Positions 1-6,392 of a stretch of DNA of 38,546 nucleotides are shown here, one piece after another. The position numbers and the translations under genes were made by a program. Each line of letters opens with the position of its first letter. Position 1 is the stretch's first letter. The notes below the pieces were generated by a model. The model did not search any database, was not told the origin of the DNA, and saw only the letters and a program-made list of their open reading frames with translations. The DNA comes from an uncultured Chitinophaga sp. (lineage in GTDB: Bacteria; Bacteroidota; Bacteroidia; Chitinophagales; Chitinophagaceae), in the NCBI RefSeq assembly GCF_902168175.1, contig NZ_CABHOU010000071.1:1-38546 (forward strand), read 5' to 3'.

Positions 1-752
1 TCGAAAGTGAAATGTTTGGTCACATGCGTGGTGCGTTTACCGATGCACGTTACGACCGCGTTGGCCGCTTCGAACTGGCTAATAAAGGCACTATCTTCCT
101 CGATGAAATTGGCGACCTGGACGCAGGTAGCCAGGTAAAACTATTGCGTGTACTACAGGACCGTACGTACGAAGTACTGGGCAGCAGTCGAACCAAAACT
201 ACGGATGTACGGGTAGTGTGTGCCACCAATAAGAACCTGCACGATATGGTGGCCGCAGGCACTTTTCGGGAAGACCTGCTGTACCGCATCAACCTCATCA
301 CTGTTAAACTCCCCTCGCTCCGCGAAAGACCAAAGGATATTCCGTTACTGGTCAACAGTTTTATCACTAACCTGAAAGAGATTTACCAACGGCCTGAGAT
401 TAAAGTAACCACTTCGGCCATGAAGTGGCTGCAAAAGTTATCTTTACCGGGCAATATCCGCCAGTTAAAGAACCTGGTGGAACGTACCATTCTGGTGAGT
501 CGTGGAGATGTGCTGGATGTAGATAATTTCCAGTCGCAGCTGGAATTGTCGCCTGTAAAAACAGGCAACCTGCAATTACCAGGTGTGGGCGCTGTTACGC
601 TGGAAGAGCTGGAGATAGAGATGATCAAAAGGGCCATGCTGTTCCATCAGCATAAAATAGCCAAGGCCGCAGCCTCACTGGGCATTACCCGTAGTGCTTT
701 GTACCGCCGCCTCGAGAAATACAACATTCCATACGATGAAACTTCGGACTAA
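1..752 (+). CDS. Sigma-54-dependent response regulator, NtrC family (5' end cut by window)
   Basis: The reading frame is open to the left edge, so the receiver domain and Walker A are outside the window. What is visible is the second half of an AAA+ sigma-54 activator: the loop FGHMRGAFTDA, Walker B GTIFLDEIGDL, the sensor/arginine-finger segment REDLLYRIN, and a C-terminal Fis-type helix-turn-helix (KIAKAAASLGITRSALYRRL). It ends normally. The family contacts sigma-54 RNA polymerase through the GAFTGA loop and remodels it with ATP; here the fifth residue is Asp rather than Gly, a variant I recall from Bacteroidota homologues. The next gene begins 17 bases before this stop and encodes a sensor kinase, so the two are probably a translationally coupled two-component system. 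The signal sensed is unknown. Confidence 0.93.
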   Translation, partial: ESEMFGHMRGAFTDARYDRVGRFELANKGTIFLDEIGDLDAGSQVKLLRVLQDRTYEVLGSSRTKTTDVRVVCATNKNLHDMVAAGTFREDLLYRINLITVKLPSLRERPKDIPLLVNSFITNLKEIYQRPEIKVTTSAMKWLQKLSLPGNIRQLKNLVERTILVSRGDVLDVDNFQSQLELSPVKTGNLQLPGVGAVTLEELEIEMIKRAMLFHQHKIAKAAASLGITRSALYRRLEKYNIPYDETSD

Positions 753-2016
753 GTATATACTTTTTGTGCTTGTACTGCACCTGCTCGCGCTGGTGCTAAG
801 TTACTTCGTGTTTGAAAATAACAAGCTGCTTTTCATTGCCTCCGAAGTGGTAATACTCTTATCCCTGTTCATCGCCTGGCGTTTGTACCGCGAACTTATC
901 CGTCCGCTTAAAACACTGATGCAGGGTGTGGAGGCGATTAAGGATAAAGACTTTAACGTGAAGTTCGTACACACCGGCAAACATGAAATGGACCAGTTGA
1001 TCGATGTATACAACCAGATGATTGACCAGCTGCGGGGCGAAAGGGTAGTTCAGCAACAGCAGCACTTTTTCCTGGAAAAGCTGGTCAATACTTCACCTAC
1101 AGGTATTATTATCCTGGATTATAACGGCAATGTACAACAGGTAAACCCTAAAGCCTTAGAGGTGCTGGGTTTGCGTGAGTATAATGAGGAAAAGGTGTTG
1201 GCGCATCCGGTATTCCATCACATTAGCCAGCTGCCCTCAGGAGAATCGCGCACGATCAGCCTCAACGGTGTTAACACCTTCAAATTGCAAAAGTCGCACT
1301 TTATTGATCGTGGTTTTCCAAGGCATTTTGTGATGATAGAGGAACTTACCGCAGAGATACTGGCCGCGGAGAAGAAGGTGTATGAAAAGGTAATTCGTAT
1401 GATGGCGCATGAGGTAAATAATACCATTGGCCCGGTGAACTCTATTATCGGCTCCGCGCTTAAAAAGGCGCCGCTCTGGGAAAACAACGCCCAATTGAAA
1501 GACGCTATGGAAGTAGCCATTGCCCGTAATGAGAACCTCAACCTGTTCATGCGCAACTTCGCCGACCTTGTGAAACTGCCGGAGCCTGTTAAGCGTCCCA
1601 TAGATCTGCATAAAATACTCCGCGCCACCGCTCGCCTGATGGAAGCTAAAGCTGCCGAAAAACAAGCGGTGATTCACCTGGCACTTGCCCCGGGTGACTG
1701 GAACTTTAAGGGGGACGAGCAGTTGCTGGAACAGGCTTTTATCAACATCCTGAAAAATAGTATTGAAGCGGTAAATGGCCAGGGCATTATCACGGTTACA
1801 ACGCTTCCTTTGCAGCGGGAAATCGTCATTGCCGACAATGGCGTTGGTATTGCTGCCGATACGGCTGATCAGCTGTTCTCGCCCTTTTACAGTACGAAGA
1901 AAGACGGGCAGGGGATCGGCCTTACGCTGGTTAGGGAAATACTGTTAAACCATGGGTATACGTTTTCGCTAAAGACCTGGGGGCCTGGCGATACACGGTT
2001 CTCCATCAAATTATAA
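736..2016 (+). CDS. NtrY-like membrane sensor histidine kinase
   Basis: This 426-residue kinase has two membrane helices (about residues 7-25 and 30-48) with almost no periplasmic loop, a HAMP-like linker (about 50-105), a PAS domain (about 115-220), and a complete kinase core. The H-box is MMAHEVNN with the phospho-acceptor His near 225. The N-box is ILKNSIEA near 340, the G1 box DNGVG near 367, the F-box FSPFYSTK, and the G2 box GQGIGL near 391. I chose the ATG at 736 because the protein then begins MKLRTKYILF directly before the first helix; an in-frame ATG at 694 would add 14 residues with no obvious role. It overlaps the preceding response-regulator gene and should phosphorylate that protein. 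With no large sensor domain outside the membrane, it probably reads a membrane or cytoplasmic cue. Confidence 0.93.
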   Translation: MKLRTKYILFVLVLHLLALVLSYFVFENNKLLFIASEVVILLSLFIAWRLYRELIRPLKTLMQGVEAIKDKDFNVKFVHTGKHEMDQLIDVYNQMIDQLRGERVVQQQQHFFLEKLVNTSPTGIIILDYNGNVQQVNPKALEVLGLREYNEEKVLAHPVFHHISQLPSGESRTISLNGVNTFKLQKSHFIDRGFPRHFVMIEELTAEILAAEKKVYEKVIRMMAHEVNNTIGPVNSIIGSALKKAPLWENNAQLKDAMEVAIARNENLNLFMRNFADLVKLPEPVKRPIDLHKILRATARLMEAKAAEKQAVIHLALAPGDWNFKGDEQLLEQAFINILKNSIEAVNGQGIITVTTLPLQREIVIADNGVGIAADTADQLFSPFYSTKKDGQGIGLTLVREILLNHGYTFSLKTWGPGDTRFSIKL

Positions 2017-2994
2017 TTGCACGATCTCGCCGGGTTCTACCGCCAGCACATCTTTATTACCCGCCTGCTGTAATACCCGCAAAGGGTCACCCACCGGCTC
2101 ATCCGACAGGTCGAAGGTGCCGTAGTGCATGGGTATCATTTTTTTAGCGGCTGTATTTTTAAAAGCCTGCAAAGCATCCGTGGGCGACATGTGTGCCTGC
2201 GACATGAAAAATTCGGGTTTGTAAGCCCCAATACCCAGTATCGCATAATCAATATCAGGAAAGATTGTAGCCAAGTCGGTAAAGTGGTGACCGAAGCCAG
2301 AGTCGCCGCCGAAATAGATCGTTTTACCTGCCCCCTGTATGATATAACCTCCCCACAAACGTTTGTTGGTGTCGCTAATACCACGGCGGCCCCAGTGGCG
2401 TGTAGGCATGTAGTATACGTTAAGCTGCTCCGGCGTACGGTATTCCTGGTACCAGCCCGCTTCCTGTATGCGATTGCTGCCTGTAAGGCTGTGCAGCAAT
2501 GTTTTCATCCGCAGCCCGGTAAGGTACATTGCTTCAGGGTTGAGTTGGGCCAGCAGCTTAAGGCTCCCCGCATCGCAATGGTCGCGGTGATCGTGCGATA
2601 CCAGTATATAATCTATACCCTTAAAATCTTCGGCGGCTGCTGGCAGCGCACAAAGTCGTTTTTTGACAGATACGTTGAATAATACAGGGTCAATAAGCAT
2701 CGTAACACCCGCCAGCCTTATAAAGAAAGATGCATGGCCCAGCCAGACCATACAGTCGTTCCCGCTAGTCAGGAAATCTGTTCGTTGTGGCTGTAGCCGC
2801 CAGTTGTCGCCGGTTTTTTCCGCCTTTTGGGGGTTCCGCATAAACTGCCATTTCAGCACCTCCAGGAACGAGTCGTTAAACGGATGCTCATGATTTACAA
2901 AACGCCCGTGCCCCTCCAGCAGGTTACCTTTCCATTCAAAAGGAAGGCGCATGATAGGCAGGTCGGGATTGAATATACGTATGCTATGCTTCAT
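2011..2994 (-). CDS. MBL-fold metallo-hydrolase, NAPE-PLD/RomA-like
   Basis: This 327-residue protein has the metallo-beta-lactamase fold signature HxHxDH as HDHRDH (H134, H136, D138, H139), with H200 in TRHWGRRG, D231 in GGDSGFG and H290 in MHYGTF as further likely zinc ligands. The strand WLGHASFFIRL followed by MLIDPVL, and the RHWGRR segment, are typical of the branch containing NAPE-hydrolysing phospholipase D and RomA-like proteins. Members hydrolyse phosphodiester or lactone bonds; the substrate here cannot be read from sequence. No signal peptide is seen, so it is probably cytoplasmic. Its stop codon overlaps the stop of the convergent kinase gene by 6 bases, and no terminator lies between them. 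Confidence 0.88.
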   Translation of the reverse strand: MKHSIRIFNPDLPIMRLPFEWKGNLLEGHGRFVNHEHPFNDSFLEVLKWQFMRNPQKAEKTGDNWRLQPQRTDFLTSGNDCMVWLGHASFFIRLAGVTMLIDPVLFNVSVKKRLCALPAAAEDFKGIDYILVSHDHRDHCDAGSLKLLAQLNPEAMYLTGLRMKTLLHSLTGSNRIQEAGWYQEYRTPEQLNVYYMPTRHWGRRGISDTNKRLWGGYIIQGAGKTIYFGGDSGFGHHFTDLATIFPDIDYAILGIGAYKPEFFMSQAHMSPTDALQAFKNTAAKKMIPMHYGTFDLSDEPVGDPLRVLQQAGNKDVLAVEPGEIVQL

Positions 2995-3293
2995 TGTTCC
3001 AGGACGTGTTAGCTTGTAATATATAAAAAAATAGTGGTACGGGCGTTGGTTCTCTGTTCAGCCGCCGTTGTGTCACTCCCTTCAGCGGTGGGTACGCTGC
3101 CGGGCATGTGGTGTATACACAACACTGCATATCATAACCAGATATTAACACCCCATTCTCACATTATGACCAATATCCCTTCAATTGTCCAAATGACAAT
3201 TATTTGAACTAATATAGCTTTATCGTTTGTGACCGGATGTAAGAAAAAAGACCCAGTGCCTCACAGTTACCCATTTTTAAACACGTTATTATT
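2995..3293. other. Non-coding divergent upstream region
   Basis: This stretch of about 300 bases separates the start of the minus-strand hydrolase from the first small secreted protein gene. It holds one clear inverted repeat (3183-3201, listed separately). I see no convincing gene. A weak match to the Bacteroidota -7 element (TATCGTTTG at 3221-3229, one base too long) lies 65 bases before the start codon at 3294, without a well-spaced -33 TTG. Confidence 0.5.
3183..3201. promoter_or_regulatory. Inverted repeat, possible operator upstream of the small secreted protein gene
   Basis: AATTGTC and GACAATT form perfect 7-bp arms around a 5-base spacer. It lies about 90 bases before the start codon at 3294 and about 190 bases from the divergent hydrolase start. 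There is no T-run, so it is not a terminator. The half-site GACAAT recurs, in the opposite arrangement, in the palindrome at 22836-22849. Binding of a dimeric regulator is inference. Confidence 0.35.
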
Positions 3294-3662
3294 ATGAAAA
3301 AACTGATCCTGATTCTCGTTTGTTGCGCAATGTCCGCAACCATTATTCCTCAGACAAAAGCAGGCCAGCTGATGGCTGCGCTGCGACTGACAGATTATTA
3401 TGTGATGGTTGCCAATAACACTACCGGTTATGTGGCCATTTATCTTACCGGAGAGAGCGATGGTATTCGTGGTTATATTAACCCGGGTACCGGCAATGGC
3501 TTTGGGCCAATAACAGCAGGTACTTATTCGGTGTTGATGACATCAAATTTGCCCGGTTTAAAAACATTTACTTTTAATGGGGTATCTATTACCACTACAT
3601 CACAAACGGCCGATTTCGGTGATGTTTACATTTCCAATAACGTTTACGGAAGCGTTGACTAA
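3294..3662 (+). CDS. Small secreted protein, paralogue A of a tandem pair, unknown function
   Basis: This 122-residue protein starts with a Sec-type signal peptide (MKKLILILVCCAMSATII, probably cleaved near QTKA-GQ). The mature part of about 100 residues has no cysteine and is rich in Thr, Gly, Asn, Ser and Tyr, with alternating hydrophobic residues suggesting a small beta-sandwich. It shares an ordered pattern with the next gene: VxNNTT, a YLxG turn, GPxTAGTY, then TFxFNGxSITT and a final VxIS strand. No lipobox, sortase motif or type IX C-terminal domain is visible. A strong terminator follows at 3744-3776, so it is probably a single-gene transcript. I do not recognise the family. It may be an extracellular or periplasmic structural or binding protein, but this is a guess. 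Confidence 0.8.
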   Translation: MKKLILILVCCAMSATIIPQTKAGQLMAALRLTDYYVMVANNTTGYVAIYLTGESDGIRGYINPGTGNGFGPITAGTYSVLMTSNLPGLKTFTFNGVSITTTSQTADFGDVYISNNVYGSVD

Positions 3663-3743
3663 ATAGTTTATTGGCATTACTGCGGCATGGGGATATTATA
3701 ACCCTGGGTAACTGCTGGCACAGCCGCCTGCTGATAATGAAAT

Positions 3744-3776
3744 AAGGGCTACAGGTAATTTGCCTGTAGCCCTTTT
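3744..3776 (+). terminator. Rho-independent terminator between the two small secreted protein genes
   Basis: GGGCTACAGG (3746-3755) pairs perfectly with CCTGTAGCCC (3763-3772) around a 7-base loop, and flanking AA/TT adds two pairs. It is followed by TTTT. It lies about 80 bases after the stop of the first small gene and separates the two paralogues into independent transcripts. Confidence 0.85.
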
Positions 3777-3908
3777 AGCTATAAATAAAATAGGGAGGAA
3801 GCGAACGGCTACAATTTTTCACTGCGATGCTGCTGCAACAAGTCTGCTTATCTTGTTATAACATCACCCCCAGCCCCAGGCAGTTATGCTGGTTAACCAA
3901 AGCGCATT

Positions 3909-4271
3909 ATGAAAAAACTGTTTATTATCCTCGTTCTATTTGCTATCGCAGCAGTACCCATGCAACAAACACAGGCTACTGTTAATTCGTCTAAAAAGGT
4001 GTTTAGTATAGGCCTTAACGTACTGAACAATACTTCGGACGGCGCATCATTTTATCTTTACGGGCCAACGCCTGTAAGCAACTATCTTACTGCCTACTCG
4101 GCAACTTCGTACGGTCCGCTTACCGCTGGTACTTACACCATTAATGTGTATGCTGCCCAGGCTGGTTCGCGCACTTTTGTTTTTAATGGACAGTCCATTA
4201 CCACTTCCGCAGGTTATGCCACGTTTAACAACGTGAGCATTACCTCTACTTCTTTCTTATATTTTTACTAG
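3909..4271 (+). CDS. Small secreted protein, paralogue B of a tandem pair, unknown function
   Basis: This 120-residue protein has a Sec signal peptide (MKKLFIILVLFAIAAVPM, probable cleavage after QTQA). The mature part is cysteine-free and rich in Ser, Thr, Tyr, Ala and Asn. It aligns with the preceding gene product along its whole length: LNNTSDGASFYLYG, YGPLTAGTY, TFVFNGQSITT, and a closing strand NVSITS. The match is clear in the motifs but divergent elsewhere, so the duplication is not recent. It ends in aromatic residues (FLYFY), whereas its partner ends NVYGSVD. It has its own terminator, shared with the convergent peptidase gene. The function is not recognised. Confidence 0.8.
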   Translation: MKKLFIILVLFAIAAVPMQQTQATVNSSKKVFSIGLNVLNNTSDGASFYLYGPTPVSNYLTAYSATSYGPLTAGTYTINVYAAQAGSRTFVFNGQSITTSAGYATFNNVSITSTSFLYFY

Positions 4272-4351
4272 GTGTTGCAACCGGTGGTAATGATGGGGAA
4301 TACTCATGCAGACTAACTGCCTGCGGGGACTTACTACTGGTATCGTAACAT

Positions 4352-4388
4352 AAAAAAGCTGCGGGTCATATGGCCCGCAGCTTTTTTT
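4352..4388. terminator. Bidirectional terminator between convergent genes
   Basis: GCTGCGGG (4358-4365) pairs with CCCGCAGC (4374-4381) around an 8-base loop, flanked by AAAAAA on the left and TTTTTTT on the right. It can therefore terminate both the small secreted protein gene (plus strand) and the aminopeptidase gene (minus strand), whose stop is at 4402. Confidence 0.88.
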
Positions 4389-4401
4389 ACATACTGTGCA
4401 G

Positions 4402-5802
4402 TTAGTAGTTGCGCAGTTCTTCTATTTCCTTCAGTGTTTTAGGCAGATATTTACCCAGTAACTGGTGGCCATTCGCCGTAATCAGGAAGTTATCTTCGAT
4501 ACGGATACCGCCAAAGTCGCGGTACTTATCCAGCAGTTCATAGTTGATAAAGGCATCCAGTTTCTTTTCGGCGGCCCAGCGGTCGATCAGTTCGGGGATG
4601 ATATATACACCCGGCTCTACCGTCAGCACAAAACCTTCCTGTAATTCACGTCCCAGGCGGAGTGATTTCCAGCCGAAGTCAGTGCGTTTTACCAGGGTGT
4701 CGGTATAACCGAGGTATTGTTCGCCCAGGTCTTCCATATCGTGCACGTCCATGCCCATCATATGACCAAGGCCGCACTGGAAAAACATGGTATGTGCGCC
4801 GGCGGCTACCGCTTCTTCGGGATCTCCCTTTACCAGACCAATGGCTTTAAGACCTTCCAGCAGTTTTACGTTGGCCTGGCGGTGAATTTCCATATAGGTA
4901 ATACCGGGGCGCAACAGGCTAATGGCATGGTCCATTGATGCGAGTACGGCGTTGTACACTTCTGCCTGGCGGGATGTGAACTTACGGCCTGCAGGAAAGG
5001 TGCGGGTAAGGTCGCCTGCGTAGTGCATGTCATTTTCTGCGCCTGCATCTACCAGTACCATATGCCCTTCTTCAATCGTGTTGCCGTGGTAGTGGTTGTG
5101 CAGCACTTCGCCATGCACTGTTAAAATGGTGGGGTAAGCCAGGCGGCCGTTATGGGCCAGGGCTACTTCTTCCACTTTAGCGGCCACTTCGTATTCTTTC
5201 ATGCCCGGACGGGTATGCTGAATCGCTGCCAGGTGCATATCTACGCTGATAGATACGGCTTTTTCTATCTCTGCCACTTCCGCCGCTTCTTTATGCGAAC
5301 GTTGGGCTACCACGGCCTTAATCAGCGGCAGCGATACTTTATATTCCACTTCATTTACCGGTACAGCCAGCCATTCGGCCAGTTTGATCCGGTTTTCCGG
5401 GCGGTAGGGTTTAAGTATGTGTACGGTGCGGCCTGCGTCCAATGTTTTTTTAACATACGCATCGATATTGGCGTAGGGTTTAGTATTGGGTACACCTACT
5501 TCGGCCGCCATTTCTCGAACGGTGGGCAGGGTGCCTGTCCATATAATATCGTCAATGGTCAGTTCATTACCAAAGATCAGCTCTTCGCCACTGTCGGCAT
5601 CTATTACTGCTACAAGCCCGGCCACGTCCAGCCCGAAGTAATACAGGAACGTACTGTCCTGGCGAAACGCATAGGTGTTGTCCTTGTAGTTCATACTGCT
5701 CTCCTCGTTGCCCATCAGCAATATTAGTCCACTGCCGATTTGCTGCCTCAATACCTCCCTGCGTTGCCTGTATGTTGCTTTGGGAAAAAGTTTAAAATGC
5801 AT
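4402..5802 (-). CDS. pepP: Xaa-Pro aminopeptidase (M24B family)
   Basis: This 466-residue enzyme has an N-terminal aminopeptidase P domain (about 1-140) and a C-terminal pita-bread metallopeptidase domain (about 170-450). All five metal ligands of the family are visible: D252 (VDAGAEND), D264 (GDLTRTF), H347 (GLGHMMGMDVHD), E396 (TVEPGVY) and E436 (RIEDN). It removes an N-terminal residue that precedes proline, using two manganese or similar ions. No signal peptide is seen, so it is cytoplasmic. The length and architecture fit full-length bacterial PepP. It has a good minus-strand promoter at 5840-5869 and a bidirectional terminator behind it, so it is probably transcribed alone. Confidence 0.93.
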   Translation of the reverse strand: MHFKLFPKATYRQRREVLRQQIGSGLILLMGNEESSMNYKDNTYAFRQDSTFLYYFGLDVAGLVAVIDADSGEELIFGNELTIDDIIWTGTLPTVREMAAEVGVPNTKPYANIDAYVKKTLDAGRTVHILKPYRPENRIKLAEWLAVPVNEVEYKVSLPLIKAVVAQRSHKEAAEVAEIEKAVSISVDMHLAAIQHTRPGMKEYEVAAKVEEVALAHNGRLAYPTILTVHGEVLHNHYHGNTIEEGHMVLVDAGAENDMHYAGDLTRTFPAGRKFTSRQAEVYNAVLASMDHAISLLRPGITYMEIHRQANVKLLEGLKAIGLVKGDPEEAVAAGAHTMFFQCGLGHMMGMDVHDMEDLGEQYLGYTDTLVKRTDFGWKSLRLGRELQEGFVLTVEPGVYIIPELIDRWAAEKKLDAFINYELLDKYRDFGGIRIEDNFLITANGHQLLGKYLPKTLKEIEELRNY

Positions 5803-5839
5803 GTTCTTATAATTTATAGTTAAACCTTAGCTGGCGCGC

Positions 5840-5869
5840 CAAATTTAGAGAATACGGTGGAATTAACAA
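5840..5869 (-). promoter_or_regulatory. Bacteroidota-type promoter of the aminopeptidase gene
   Basis: Read on the minus strand, TTG (5869-5867) is followed after 19 bases by TAAATTTG (5847-5840), an exact match to the TAnnTTTG -7 element used by the Bacteroidota primary sigma factor. Transcription should begin near 5833, about 30 bases before the start codon at 5802. Confidence 0.55.
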
Positions 5870-5924
5870 TTTTAATTGCCCTGCGGGGATGGGGGAGGTG
5901 ATTTTATTCCCTAACTTCACGGGT

Positions 5925-6392
5925 ATGAACAGGTATATGAAACACATGCTGGCAGTGGTAGCTGCCTTGTTTTTTACGCTCAATTCCTTTGGCCAGATAG
6001 AGGCTATGCAGCAGAAGGTGGATATCGCTACCCGCTTTATCGTGTACATGGAAAAAGGGAAACTGAAGAAGGCGATGCATATGATCCAGGCCGATAGCCT
6101 GAAGGCACATCCTGAAGTTAAGGAGTCGCTGAAGGTGGCCTCCAAAGCCATGAAGGCTGCTGTAAAAGCAGGCGCCAGCCTGTTCATCAATGTTACGCCC
6201 GACGAAAGCTTTACGCGTTTCATTTGCCAGTGCCAGTACCAGATGAAAGGGCAGACGCCTGAGAATATTTACCAGTGCGATGTAATCTATATCGACGCGC
6301 AGCATGAGGATATTTCTAAAGTGCGTTTTTACGATTTGCCTGCGCTGGAAGCTAAACAACAATTGACCAGCGACGGACTTCCGCGGTTTTAG
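5925..6392 (+). CDS. Secreted hypothetical protein
   Basis: This protein of about 155 residues has a signal peptide (MNRYMKHMLAVVAALFFTL, likely cleaved after NSFGQ). ATG codons at 5889, 5925 and 5937 are all in frame. I prefer 5925 or 5937 because they place a short basic segment before the hydrophobic core. The mature part begins with a helical, Lys/Met-rich segment (about residues 25-85 with repeated AMKAAVKAG-like heptads) and ends in a beta-rich half containing CQCQYQMKG and a third cysteine in YQCDVIY. It resembles small Bacteroidota periplasmic proteins that pair a helical part with an NTF2-like fold, but I do not recognise a named family. The gene is divergent from the aminopeptidase gene, and its stop overlaps the stop of the convergent PAS gene. 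Confidence 0.72.
   Translation: MNRYMKHMLAVVAALFFTLNSFGQIEAMQQKVDIATRFIVYMEKGKLKKAMHMIQADSLKAHPEVKESLKVASKAMKAAVKAGASLFINVTPDESFTRFICQCQYQMKGQTPENIYQCDVIYIDAQHEDISKVRFYDLPALEAKQQLTSDGLPRF

Noticed and set aside
2125..2682. A 185-codon plus-strand frame opposite the metallo-hydrolase
   Set aside because: It is antisense to a gene with a complete active site and shows no recognisable domain.
5152..5727. A 191-codon open frame on the plus strand inside the aminopeptidase gene
   Set aside because: It lies wholly opposite a gene with all five metal ligands intact and its translation is rich in Phe, Tyr and His, as expected for an antisense frame of coding DNA.
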